A DNA stretch of 64,000 bases from an uncultured Caulobacterales bacterium. Lineage in GTDB: Bacteria > Pseudomonadota > Alphaproteobacteria > Caulobacterales > Caulobacteraceae. The DNA lies in the NCBI GenBank assembly GCA_903837135.1, contig CAILTK010000072.1:44927-108926 (forward strand), read 5' to 3'. Below are positions 26,714 through 35,947 of this stretch, piece after piece. The position numbers and the translations under genes are program-made. The notes below the pieces were generated by a model, which was not told where the DNA came from, made no database searches, and was given only the letters and a program-made list of their open reading frames with translations. The stretch's first letter is position 1. Every line of letters begins with the position of its first letter.

Positions 26714-28291
26714 ATGAAGGCATCGAGCCGGTTGAAGGCGATCCTGGCGTGCGCCCTTACGGGAGCCGCCGCGGCCCGGGCGGAGACGCCGCCGCCGAAA
26801 CCGCCGCCGTTCGAGGTGGAGGAGGCCACCATCGCCGGCGTGCACGCGGCGATGCAGAGCGGCCAGCTGACCTGCCGCGCCCTGGTGGACGCCTATCTCC
26901 ACCGCATCGCCGCCTACGACAAGAACGGGCCGGGGGTGAACGCCATCGTCACCGTCAATCCTGAGGCCGCCAAGCTGGCCGACGAGCTCGACCGGCGCTT
27001 CGCCCAATCGGGGTTCACCGGACCGCTTCACTGCGTGCCGATGATCGTGAAGGACAACTTCGAGACGGCCGGCCTGCAAACCAGCAATGGGGCCCTGGTG
27101 TTCGAGGGCTATCTGCCGCGCGAGGACGCCACCCAGGTGGCCCGCGCCAAGGCCGCCGGCGCCATCGTCCTGGCCAAGTCCAATATGGCCGAATGGGCCT
27201 TCAGCCCGGTGGAGACGGTCAGCTCGATCCTGCCTGGCTACACCAAGAACCCCTATGCGCTCGACCGGGTGACGGCGGGCTCGAGCGGCGGCACGGCCGC
27301 GGCGGTGGCCGCCAGCTTCGGCCTGGTCGGGTTCGGCAGCGACACCGGCGACTCCATCCGCGGACCCTCGTCGCACCAGGCGCTGGCCGGCATCCGCTCC
27401 ACCATGGGACTGACCAGCCGGGCCGGCGTGTTTCCACTGAACCTGCGCGCCGACATCGCCGGTCCCATCACCCGCACCGTCGAGGACATGGCCGTCATGT
27501 TCCAGGTCATCGCCGGCGAGGATCCGCGGGACCCGGTCACCGCGGCCGCGCGCAGTCATCCGACCCCGGACTATCGCAAGTCGCTGGACCGGAACGGACT
27601 GAAGGGCGTGCGGATCGGCGTGCTGCGCCAGGCCTACGAGCGGCCGAGCACCGACCCCGAGATCGTCGCCCTTTTCCACGCCGCGCTCGAGGACCTGAAG
27701 CGGCAGGGCGCGATCATCGTCGATCCGGCCACGGTGGAAGGCTTCGCCTCCTTTCCCAATCCCTGGGCCGGGCCGCAGTGCATGGGCTTCAAATACGACC
27801 TGAACCAGTTTCTGGCGGCGCGGGCCGGCCAGATCCAAGCGGCGGATCTGGCGGCGGTGATCAAGTCGGAGAAGTTCCACCCCTCGGTGGCCAAGCACCT
27901 GGAGGATGCGGAGAAGGCCCCGGTCAACGGACCGGACTCCGACGCCTGCAAGGCCGACGACGCCTATCGCGCGAAGATGCGTGAGGCCGTGTCGAAGACC
28001 ATGGACACCTCGAAGCTCGACGCCTTCGTCTATCCGACGTGGAGCAATCCGCCCCGGCTGATCGGCGACCTGAACACGCCCGGTGGCGACAACAGCCAGA
28101 TCTTCTCGCCGATGACCGGCTTTCCGGCGGTGAACGTGCCGATGGGCTATTCGCGGGGCGGCCTGCTGCCGATCGGCATGACCTTCTTTGGCCGCGCCTG
28201 GGCCGACGCGGATCTGATCAAGTACGCCTACGCCTACGAGCAGGCGACGCACCACCGGCGGCCGCCGGCGTCGACGCCGCCGCTGCGGTAA
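26714..28291 (+). CDS. Exported amidase signature family hydrolase
   Basis: 525 residues from the ATG at 26714, preceded by GGGAGGGG. A signal peptide covers about 1-23. The triad is K113 (MIVKDNFE), the SS pair S190-S191 (TAGSSGGTAAA) and S214 (GSDTGDSIRG). The last differs from the common GTDTGGS but keeps the nucleophile. The sequence resembles peptide amidases and glutamyl-amidotransferase A-like exported proteins. It begins a plus-strand set with an S9 peptidase (171 bp downstream) and a beta-lactamase-fold hydrolase, suggesting extracytoplasmic peptide or amide breakdown. Confidence 0.9.
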   Translation: MKASSRLKAILACALTGAAAARAETPPPKPPPFEVEEATIAGVHAAMQSGQLTCRALVDAYLHRIAAYDKNGPGVNAIVTVNPEAAKLADELDRRFAQSGFTGPLHCVPMIVKDNFETAGLQTSNGALVFEGYLPREDATQVARAKAAGAIVLAKSNMAEWAFSPVETVSSILPGYTKNPYALDRVTAGSSGGTAAAVAASFGLVGFGSDTGDSIRGPSSHQALAGIRSTMGLTSRAGVFPLNLRADIAGPITRTVEDMAVMFQVIAGEDPRDPVTAAARSHPTPDYRKSLDRNGLKGVRIGVLRQAYERPSTDPEIVALFHAALEDLKRQGAIIVDPATVEGFASFPNPWAGPQCMGFKYDLNQFLAARAGQIQAADLAAVIKSEKFHPSVAKHLEDAEKAPVNGPDSDACKADDAYRAKMREAVSKTMDTSKLDAFVYPTWSNPPRLIGDLNTPGGDNSQIFSPMTGFPAVNVPMGYSRGGLLPIGMTFFGRAWADADLIKYAYAYEQATHHRRPPASTPPLR

Positions 28292-28462
28292 CCGCGCGGG
28301 CTTGCCTGTAAATCAGTCGCATCGCGGAAAGGTTGTCAGCGCCGATCAAGTAAATCGCAATCACAACACCAAGTTGGACTGTTTCCATAAGTTGGTTGCG
28401 GATTCGGCGTGTCGGTCGCCAGATCAGATAAGACAATCGCAGTTTGTCGGGGGGAAGAACCT

Positions 28463-30547
28463 TTGCGCCCATTGGCAGTTCTGGCCGGAGCGGTCGCCGC
28501 CCTGGCGGCGTTGGCGTCCCCGTGCGTCGCCGCGCCGAGCATCGACCAGTCGCTCGAGATGCACACCGTCGAGGGGCCGAAGATTTCGCCCGACGGCGCC
28601 CGGGTGGTCTATGAGCAGAGCCGCACCAATTGGGACGACAACGCGTTCGAGACCGACCTGTGGATCGCCGACGTCAAATCCGGCGCGCGGCGGCGGCTGA
28701 CCCCGCCGGTCAAGTCGAGCACCAACGCCGGCTGGTCCAGGGACGGGCGTTGGATCGCGTTCCTGTCGGACCGGCCGGGCCAGCTCAAGGGCACGCCCGA
28801 CGGCAAGAACCAGCTCTACGTCATGCCCGCCGACGGCGGCGAGGCGGTGCAGCTGACCAAGTTCGACAAGGGCGTGCAGGGCTATGACTGGTCGCCCGAC
28901 GGGGCCAGCCTGATCGTCTCGGCCGCCGCCAACGACAGCAAGGGCGCCAAGGACCGGGTCGACAGCTTCGGCGTCTATCACGTCTTCCACGCCGACTACG
29001 ACATGGTGCGGCTGTGGCGGGTCGCGGTCCCCGTCGCCGATCCGGTCGGTCGCACGCCCCCGGGGGGCGAGCCGACGCTGCTGACCCCGGGGGATACGCT
29101 GAGCGTGGGCGGCTTCGCCGTCTCGCCCGACGGCAAGACCGTCGCCTTCGACGCTCAGCGCGACCCGGATCTGATCTCGGGCTTCTCGAGCCAGGTCTAT
29201 ACCGTGCCGGTCGACGGCGGGGCGGTGAAGGCGGTGACCAGCGGGATCGGGCCGAACGGGGGCCCGGTCTGGTCGCCCGACGGCGCGCAGATCGCCTATC
29301 ACACCTCGAATGGCGACAAGAATTCGTTCTACGCCCTCAGCCGGATCGCCGTGGTGGGCCGCGACGGCCAGAATCCGCACGTGATCGATCCCAACTTCGA
29401 CGAGGACGCCGTCATCCTCAAATGGGGCCCCGAAGGCGTCTACTTCCAGTCGCTGCAGCGGACCCAGGTCGGCCTGTTCCTCGCCGATCCGGCGACCAAG
29501 ACCACGCGGCGCGTGGATCTCGGCGGCGAGCCGCTCGGCGGGGCCGACTGGGTCTGGGAGGGGCCGATCGCCTCCTTCTCGCGCAACTTCAAGAGCGTGG
29601 CCTTCCTCGGCGCAGCGCCCAATCAGTACCAGGACATTTATATCTCCACGTCGGGCCAGCCCAAGGCGCTGCAGCTGACCCACGCCGGCGACCAGCTGGC
29701 CGGGACCACGCCGGCCCACCGGCAGACGGTGCAGTGGACGTCGACCGACGGCGCTGACGTCGAAGGCGTGCTGATCACGCCGCCGGACTTCGATCCGAAG
29801 AAGACTTATCCGCTCTTGGTGGTGATCCACGGCGGACCGGCGGGCGCCGACATGCCGCTGCTGACGCCGGACCGCTATTATCCGGTCGAACGGTTCGTGG
29901 CCAAAGGCGCGCTGGTGCTGAAGCCGAATTACCGCGGCTCCACCGGCTACGGCGCCAAGTTCCGGGCGCTGAACGTCAAGAACCTCGGCGTCGGCGACTA
30001 CGCCGACGTGATCTCGGGCGTGGACTCGCTGATCGCCAAGGGCTTCGTCGACAAGGACCGGGTCGGCGCCATGGGCTGGAGCGAGGGCGGCTATATCTCC
30101 GCCTTCATCACCACCTCGAGCGACCGGTTCAAGGCGGTGTCGGTCGGCGCCGGCATCTCCGACTGGACCACCTACTACGTCAACACCGACATCACCCCCT
30201 TCACCCGGCAGTACCTGGCCTCGACGCCGTGGGAAGACCCGGAGATGTACAGGAAGACCTCGCCGATCACCTACATCGCCAAGGCCAAGACCCCGACGCT
30301 GATCCAGCACGGCAGCCTCGATCGGCGCGTGCCGCTGCCCAACGCCTTCGAACTGCGCCAGGCGCTGGAAGATCACAACGTGCCGGTGAAGCTGGTGATC
30401 TACGACGGCTTCGGCCACCCGATCGACAAGCCCAAGCAGCAGCGGGCGGTGATGGAGGAGAACGAGGCCTGGTTCTCGCACTACATCTGGGGCGAGCCGC
30501 TCGCCCCGGCCCTGACGCCGCGTCCGGCCAAGACCGATACCAAGTAG
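28463..30547 (+). CDS. Exported S9-family (prolyl oligopeptidase-type) peptidase
   Basis: 694 residues from the TTG at 28463, chosen because GGGGGGAAG lies just upstream and a signal peptide then starts at residue 1 (LRPLAVLAGAV...). An upstream GTG at 28409 is possible but adds a polar leader. The N-terminal beta-propeller (about 30-420) shows repeated SPDG motifs. The C-terminal alpha/beta hydrolase domain has Ser in GWSEGGY (near 539), Asp in GSLDRRVP (near 619) and His in GFGHPID (near 651). It is a periplasmic dipeptidyl- or acylaminoacyl-peptidase type enzyme. The leader at 28292-28462 is AT-richer and likely promoter-bearing. Confidence 0.92.
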   Translation: MRPLAVLAGAVAALAALASPCVAAPSIDQSLEMHTVEGPKISPDGARVVYEQSRTNWDDNAFETDLWIADVKSGARRRLTPPVKSSTNAGWSRDGRWIAFLSDRPGQLKGTPDGKNQLYVMPADGGEAVQLTKFDKGVQGYDWSPDGASLIVSAAANDSKGAKDRVDSFGVYHVFHADYDMVRLWRVAVPVADPVGRTPPGGEPTLLTPGDTLSVGGFAVSPDGKTVAFDAQRDPDLISGFSSQVYTVPVDGGAVKAVTSGIGPNGGPVWSPDGAQIAYHTSNGDKNSFYALSRIAVVGRDGQNPHVIDPNFDEDAVILKWGPEGVYFQSLQRTQVGLFLADPATKTTRRVDLGGEPLGGADWVWEGPIASFSRNFKSVAFLGAAPNQYQDIYISTSGQPKALQLTHAGDQLAGTTPAHRQTVQWTSTDGADVEGVLITPPDFDPKKTYPLLVVIHGGPAGADMPLLTPDRYYPVERFVAKGALVLKPNYRGSTGYGAKFRALNVKNLGVGDYADVISGVDSLIAKGFVDKDRVGAMGWSEGGYISAFITTSSDRFKAVSVGAGISDWTTYYVNTDITPFTRQYLASTPWEDPEMYRKTSPITYIAKAKTPTLIQHGSLDRRVPLPNAFELRQALEDHNVPVKLVIYDGFGHPIDKPKQQRAVMEENEAWFSHYIWGEPLAPALTPRPAKTDTK

Positions 30548-30572
30548 ACGACTCTTTCCGGGGGGAATGGAC

Positions 30573-32012
30573 ATGAAGCGTCACTCAGCCGCCGTTCTGG
30601 CGTCTATCGCGCTCGGCGCCGGCCTTGTGGCCGCCGGAGCGAACGCGGCCCCGGCCGCGGACATCAAGGCGATCGAGCGCGACATCCAGCCGAGCGTCCA
30701 GGTGAAGGGCCGCCCGAAGGTGGTGCACACGCTGGACGAGGCCATGGCGATCCACCACGTGCCGGCGATCAGCGTGACGGTCGCCGACCATGGCCATATC
30801 CTCTGGGCCAAGGCCTACGGCTTCGCCGACGTGGCCGCGCACAGGCCGGCGCAGGTTCGGACCCTGTTCCAGGCCGCCTCGATCAGCAAGCCGGTCGCGG
30901 CGAGCGGCGCCATGCAGCTGGTGCAGGAAGGCAAGCTCAGTCTCGACGCGGACGCCAACAGCGAACTCAAGAGCTGGCGCATCCCCGACAGCCCCCTGAC
31001 CAAGGAGGCGCCGATCACCCTGCGCGGCCTCCTGACCCACACCGCCGGCCTGACCGTGCACGGCTTCCCGGGCTACGCCGCCGGCGAGCCTTTGCCGACG
31101 CTGGTGCAGGTGATCGAGGGCAAGCCGCCGGCCAATACCGCCGCGGTGGTGGTCGATCACAAGCCCGGAACCCACTGGTCCTATTCCGGCGGCGGCATCA
31201 GCATCGCCCAGCTGATGATGATCGACGCGACCGGCAAGGCCTTTCCCGATCTCATGCGGGCGCGCGTGCTGGGTCCGGCCGCCATGAGCGACAGCACCTA
31301 CGAGCAGCCCTTGCCGGCGCCGCTGCGGGGCCGGGCCGCCCACGCCTATCTGGCGGACGGCGCGCCGGTGGAGGGCGACTGGCACACCTATCCCGAGATG
31401 GCGGCGGCCGGCCTTTGGACCACGCCGACGGACCTGACCAAGTGGGCCTTCGCCCTGCAGGACGCCTACGCCGGCCGCTCGACCCGGCTGATGTCGCAGG
31501 CCAGCGCCACGACCATGCTGACCCCCGGCCTGGGCGACTGGGGTATCGGCATCGAGGTCAAGGGCGAAGGCGACGCCAAACGGTTCATGCACAGCGGCGG
31601 TAACTGGGGCTTCCGCTCCAACCTGGTCGGCTGGACCACCGGCGGACACGTCATCGCGGTGATGGTCAACGGCGACGACGGCTGGCCGCTGGTCCAGGCG
31701 GTGACCGAGGCGGTCGCCCGCCACTATGGCTGGAAGGGGTTCGAGACCAAGCTCGTCGAGGCCGTGCAGGTGTCCCCGGACAAGCTGGCCGCGGTGACGG
31801 GCCGCTACGGCGGCGGGACCGCCAAGCTGGCTCTGAGCGGAACGACCCTGGTCTCGATCGGCGACGGCCCGCCGTCCGAGATGATCCCGCTTTCGGAAAC
31901 CACCTTCATGCGGGCGAGCGACGGCATGACCGTCTCGGTCGAGCGCGGCGCGGACGGCAAGATCACCGGCCTGCGAACAGCCGGCGGAGACTATCTGCCC
32001 CGGGACAAGTGA
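30573..32012 (+). CDS. Exported beta-lactamase-fold serine hydrolase (S12/class C type)
   Basis: About 479 residues. The ATG at 30573 is preferred over 30567 because it lies seven bases after GGGGGG. Signal peptide 1-25. Catalytic motifs are S103-I-S-K106 (AASISKPV), the Tyr motif in HWSYSGGGIS, and HSGGN near the C-terminal third, equivalent to KTG. A C-terminal lipocalin-like domain (about 400-479) follows. S12 enzymes include D-aminopeptidases, D-amino acid amidases, esterases and MlrB-like peptidases. It is 25 bp behind the S9 gene, so it is in the same operon. Confidence 0.9.
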   Translation: MKRHSAAVLASIALGAGLVAAGANAAPAADIKAIERDIQPSVQVKGRPKVVHTLDEAMAIHHVPAISVTVADHGHILWAKAYGFADVAAHRPAQVRTLFQAASISKPVAASGAMQLVQEGKLSLDADANSELKSWRIPDSPLTKEAPITLRGLLTHTAGLTVHGFPGYAAGEPLPTLVQVIEGKPPANTAAVVVDHKPGTHWSYSGGGISIAQLMMIDATGKAFPDLMRARVLGPAAMSDSTYEQPLPAPLRGRAAHAYLADGAPVEGDWHTYPEMAAAGLWTTPTDLTKWAFALQDAYAGRSTRLMSQASATTMLTPGLGDWGIGIEVKGEGDAKRFMHSGGNWGFRSNLVGWTTGGHVIAVMVNGDDGWPLVQAVTEAVARHYGWKGFETKLVEAVQVSPDKLAAVTGRYGGGTAKLALSGTTLVSIGDGPPSEMIPLSETTFMRASDGMTVSVERGADGKITGLRTAGGDYLPRDK

Positions 32013-32078
32013 CGCAGCCGATCCTTTCCATCGCGGAGCTGGGCTAGGGATACACGCATCTTTTTAGACCCATACGTT

Positions 32079-32235
32079 GTCATCCTCGGGCGTAAGGGAG
32101 CGAAGCGGACTGAAGACCCGAGGACCCAGCAGAGATCTTGATTTATGCTGCGGGCGACGCGCGTCGAGGGCGGAGCGGCTGGGTTCTCGGGTCTGCGGTC
32201 GGTCACTTCGCGACCTCTCTTCGCCCGAGAATGAC
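32079..32235. repeat. Dispersed paired-hairpin (BIME-like) repeat, copy B
   Basis: A 157-bp element in the convergent gap after the serine hydrolase. Outer arms are GTCATCCTCGGGCG (32079-32092) and its complement with one change (32222-32235). Inner arms are ACCCGAGGACCCAGC (32116-32130) and GCTGGGTTCTCGGGT (32178-32192). Its left half matches the reverse complement of the right half of copy A (shared GGAGCGAAG spacer), so the two copies are in opposite orientation. The rest of the gap, 32013-32298, shows nothing else. Confidence 0.85.
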
Positions 32236-32298
32236 AATTGTTTTAAGGCTTTGGGAGATGGCTGCATCGTCCAGCATCGCGATAAGTGACTTACCCCC

Positions 32299-34878
32299 CT
32301 ACCGCTTCAGCGCCTTCAGTCTGTCCCAGGTCTGCTCCACCGACGGCAGGACGCTGAGGATCTCCGCCTCGTTCACGCGCCACTTTTCGGCGGCGGGGGC
32401 GGTCTCGGTATAGCGGGAATGCGGCAAGGCGCTGGAGATGCGGGCCTGCAGGTCCGGGTCGAGCGCGATCTGCGCGAAGTCGCACATCCGCTGGGTCTCC
32501 GCGCCGGGATCGGCGACGAAGTCGGCGTAATTCACGCTCATCCACTGATCGCCGCCGAGCCGGTCAAGGTCGTCGAGGATGATCCGGTTGGTGGTTTCCC
32601 ACTGGAAGGCGGCGATCTCTTCAAGCGGCTTGCCGCTGACCCGCGGATAGCCCGGCGGCAGCAGCAGCGACCAGGCGCCGGCGAACCCCTCAAGCCGCGG
32701 GTAGGTTTCGAACCGGCCCGAGCGCCAGGCCTCCATGATGCTGCTGATGTTCTGGCGCGGGTCGCGCCACAGGACGATGAAGCGGGCGTTCGGGAAGATC
32801 TGCTCGAAGAACGGGATGCGAAGCGCGTTCTTGGGGGTCTTCTCCAGGAAGACCCGGTCGTCGTCGGCGCCGACCGGCTGACGGGTGCGGTCCATGAGCC
32901 GCCCGAGGACCTGTTCGACGATATGCTCGGCGACGATATCGGTCGCCTGGTCGGCGGTCAGGCGGTTGGACTCCACGCCGCTGGCGCCGGGGCGCAGGGC
33001 GCGGATGTTCTCCACCAGCCAGTGCGCCTCGCCGCCGAGGGTGGCGAAGCGCCGACTCTCGGCCAGGGTCTCGAACAGCAGGGTGCTGCCTGAACGGGGC
33101 GCGGCGACCACGAACACCGGCCGGTGCAGCACCTTGGGCAGGCTTCGCCGGGCGATCGCCGGCGCCGGACCTTCGAGGGACGCGACCGTCCCTTCGGACG
33201 GAGCGAGCGGCGCCGTGTAATCATAGTCGGCGTCGTGCAGCCGCCCGGCGAGACCGGCCATGTGGGCGGCGTAGTTCCGCCAGCGGCCGACCGACCGGTC
33301 GTAGATCGGCTGGCGCACCTGCCAGCGACTGGGCGTCTTCACCGTGCGTTCGGTGCGGGTGAAGTCGAGGCAGCGCGGATCCCAGTCAAGCCCGCAATAG
33401 GCGATCAGAGCGCGGCTCGTCGCCTCCGGATCGGCCACCATCGCCTCGTAGCGCAGTTCGTGGATCTCGATCGGAAGCACCCTGCGCCAGTGCGCCATCA
33501 GCTGTTCATGCAGCAGGAAGTAGCGGCCGAAGTCGTCGAAATTTGTGGTGTAGTCCTGCTCCAGATCGAACAGCTCGATGAAGCAGGACAGGGCGATGTC
33601 CATCGGATCGCGGCGGCAGTGCACGATCCGCGCGTTGGGGAACAGTCTGGCGATCATGCCGAGGTGCAGGGCGTTGGTCGGCAGCTTGTCCGACACCCGC
33701 GCGGCGTCCGGTCCCGCCAGACTTTCGAGCAGGTCGAGGTAGTCGTCGGCCAGAGGCTGCAGGTCCTCCGCGCCCATCTCGGCGATGCACTCCGGATAGT
33801 CCGGCCGCAGGTATTTGACGATCTCGGGGATCTTGCGCAGTTCGCCCGCGCCGAACGCCGCGGGGTGGCTGGCCAGGATCTGCTCGGTCAGGGTGGTGCC
33901 CGAGCGCGGCAGGCCGACGATGAACACCGGGCGGTCCGACGGACTGCCCGTCGGGAGATCCGGTCCGAAGGCGGAGCTGTCGAACGCCTGTCTCAATCCG
34001 TCGAAGGACCGGGTCACCGCGCCGATGTCGAAGCCGGGTCCCTGGCTGCGCAGGATCGCCTTCGAGCCGGCGAAATGGGCGAACGCCTGATCGTAGGCGC
34101 CCTGCCGGTCGTAGTGCTTGCCGAGTCCGTGATGCAGCTTGATCCGGTCTTCCTCGGGCGCCGCGGCGCTCTTCAGCAGCGCCTCGGCCTTGGCCACCGT
34201 CGCGGCGTCTGGCTCGTAATCGCGGATGTCGAGCAGGTTGGCGAGCGAGGAGACGTGCGTGGGCTGCAGGCGCTGGACCGCCAGGTACTGCTCGATCGCC
34301 TCGTCGAACCGCCCTCTCTGCTCGAGCAGGACGCCCAGGCTGTGTCGGGCGTCGCAGTGGCGCGGGTCGAGCTCGATCGTGCGCCGGAACAGCTCGAGCG
34401 CCTCGTCGACGGCGCTGTCCTCGTTCAGCGCCTGCGCCAGGTTGTAGGCGGCGAAGGCCGCTTGCGGCCTCAGCGCCAGGGCCCGCCGGTAGAGTTCGAT
34501 GGCCTTCAACAGGTCGCGCACCCGGACCACGTTGGCCAGGTTGTTCAGAGCATCCACATTGTCTGGGTCGATCTCAAGCGCCCGCTCGAAGCAGCGCGCG
34601 GCGGCGCTGTTGTCCTTCAGCGCGATGTGTATCTGCCCGAGATGATTGTGCGCCCGCGGATCCTTGGGATTGAGCGCAATCGACCGTTTGAGCAGCTCGG
34701 CGGCTTGCTTCGAGTAGCCGGTCTGCTGGGCAATCAGGCCGAGATAGTGCAAAGCCGTCGGATGATCGGGCCGCTGCGACAGCACTTGACGGTAAACCGT
34801 GTCGGCGAAGCGAAGATCGCCTTGCTTGTGACGCTGGAACGCGGCTTCAACCTGCCGGTCGAAGGGATCAGCGAGCAT
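32299..34878 (-). CDS. TPR protein with two tandem sulfotransferase domains
   Basis: 859 residues. Residues 1 to about 270 are TPR repeats (for example NPKDPRAHNHLGQIHIALKD and DPDNVDALNNLANVV). A first sulfotransferase domain follows, with the PAPS-binding loop VGLPRSGTTLTEQIL (near 321) and a 3'-phosphate motif HCRRDPMDIALS. A second domain has AAPRSGSTLLFETL (near 591) and VLWRDPRQNISSIM. Each domain keeps its own cofactor motifs, so both could be active. No signal peptide or membrane segment is seen, so it should act in the cytosol. The usual bacterial form has TPR plus one sulfotransferase domain. It is divergent from the hydroxylase gene at 34934 with 55 bp between starts. The acceptor is unknown. 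Confidence 0.92.
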   Translation of the reverse strand: MLADPFDRQVEAAFQRHKQGDLRFADTVYRQVLSQRPDHPTALHYLGLIAQQTGYSKQAAELLKRSIALNPKDPRAHNHLGQIHIALKDNSAAARCFERALEIDPDNVDALNNLANVVRVRDLLKAIELYRRALALRPQAAFAAYNLAQALNEDSAVDEALELFRRTIELDPRHCDARHSLGVLLEQRGRFDEAIEQYLAVQRLQPTHVSSLANLLDIRDYEPDAATVAKAEALLKSAAAPEEDRIKLHHGLGKHYDRQGAYDQAFAHFAGSKAILRSQGPGFDIGAVTRSFDGLRQAFDSSAFGPDLPTGSPSDRPVFIVGLPRSGTTLTEQILASHPAAFGAGELRKIPEIVKYLRPDYPECIAEMGAEDLQPLADDYLDLLESLAGPDAARVSDKLPTNALHLGMIARLFPNARIVHCRRDPMDIALSCFIELFDLEQDYTTNFDDFGRYFLLHEQLMAHWRRVLPIEIHELRYEAMVADPEATSRALIAYCGLDWDPRCLDFTRTERTVKTPSRWQVRQPIYDRSVGRWRNYAAHMAGLAGRLHDADYDYTAPLAPSEGTVASLEGPAPAIARRSLPKVLHRPVFVVAAPRSGSTLLFETLAESRRFATLGGEAHWLVENIRALRPGASGVESNRLTADQATDIVAEHIVEQVLGRLMDRTRQPVGADDDRVFLEKTPKNALRIPFFEQIFPNARFIVLWRDPRQNISSIMEAWRSGRFETYPRLEGFAGAWSLLLPPGYPRVSGKPLEEIAAFQWETTNRIILDDLDRLGGDQWMSVNYADFVADPGAETQRMCDFAQIALDPDLQARISSALPHSRYTETAPAAEKWRVNEAEILSVLPSVEQTWDRLKALKR

Positions 34879-34933
34879 CTCGGCGACCCCGCAGTCTGCT
34901 CGTCATGCCCAACCTGATTGCGAGTGTACGCCG

Positions 34934-35479
34934 ATGATCGCCAATGAGCCGACCGTTCCGCTGGGCAAGGTAGACTGCCGGGCTTTGGCCGAAAAGGTCC
35001 TTTCGCTCGGCGAGGAGGCCTGGCTCGCCGACGCCCGGCGCCAGGACGATTATGAGGTCCACGCCCAGACCCAGGCGATCATTCTGATGTTCTGCGACGG
35101 CTGGCCGGAGGTGACGGTCACCAAATCCGTCGGCTGGCCGTTGCTCGGCGCCGAGGCCGAGGCGGTGATCGATCAAATCGTGGGCAAACGATACCCGGCG
35201 GGCGGGCGGCTGCTGCGGGCGATGGTCACCCGCCTGGGCCCCGGTCGCCGGATCGCGCGGCACAAGGATATCCATCCCACCTTCTCGATCGCTCATCGGA
35301 TTCACGTGCCCCTGGCCACCAACCCCGGCGTGGAGTTCGTCGTCGGCCCGGAGCGCGTGCCCCCCCGGGTCGGATATGCTTTTGAATTGAACAACTTGAT
35401 GCTGCACCATGTAATCAATAACGGCCGCGAAGACCGGATTCACTTCATCTTCGATTATGCACCGCCCGCGGCGGCCTGA
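34934..35479 (+). CDS. Aspartyl/asparaginyl beta-hydroxylase-like dioxygenase
   Basis: 181 residues. Motifs are HxD in ARHKDIHPTF (H110, D112), the strand AHRIHVPL, the distal His pair in NNLMLHHVINNG (H158/H159) and R168. It belongs to the Asp/Asn hydroxylase superfamily but is compact, with no extra domain. It is divergent from the double sulfotransferase gene across a 55-bp gap, which suggests shared control and perhaps a common target (hydroxylation and sulfation of the same peptide or metabolite). Assignment to the fold is good, the substrate unknown. Confidence 0.82.
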   Translation: MIANEPTVPLGKVDCRALAEKVLSLGEEAWLADARRQDDYEVHAQTQAIILMFCDGWPEVTVTKSVGWPLLGAEAEAVIDQIVGKRYPAGGRLLRAMVTRLGPGRRIARHKDIHPTFSIAHRIHVPLATNPGVEFVVGPERVPPRVGYAFELNNLMLHHVINNGREDRIHFIFDYAPPAAA

Positions 35480-35947
35480 GGCTCATCGGCGGCGCGGCGT
35501 CGTCAAAGCTTCAACCTGAGCCTCCAAAATGGACAATCCAGTCGAGCGACGCTCGCATAGTCGACAACGCAAACGTCGCCTTCGCGGATGTGGCGAACAC
35601 TAAACCTTCGGTTTTCCAGAATCGAAACCTGATCCGCGCGATTGGTTACGACGCGAGCACAGCTTGCTTATCCCGTAGTCAGTATTGGCTTTAGACCGCG
35701 CGATTAGCGACAATTGGCAATATCAACCCCCCGCCTGGGGGGATTTGGCCGGCTGCACTGGAGCGTGTATTTCATAAACGCCAATGCGCAGAATTGCAGC
35801 ACAGTTGCCGCTTACTTCCTGATCCCCGGCCGATTTTTCGGCTTCGCTCCGACAAGTTTCCAATCAAGACAGTTTTCGGTCGCCGCTGTTCGCCGCGCGA
35901 ACCATAGCTCGGTCGACATCCTATCTTGCGACTACACGGGGCGACCA
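35480..35947. other. 468-bp leader/promoter region of the TonB receptor
   Basis: The region is clearly less GC-rich than the flanking genes and holds no convincing gene, although a frame in phase with the receptor is open from 35714. A small perfect hairpin (six C at 35727-35732, loop GCCT, six G at 35737-35742) lies about 205 bp before the receptor start and could be a leader structure. A weak AAACC-TTC-GGTTT hairpin near 35602 could end the hydroxylase transcript. No operator could be assigned. Confidence 0.5.
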
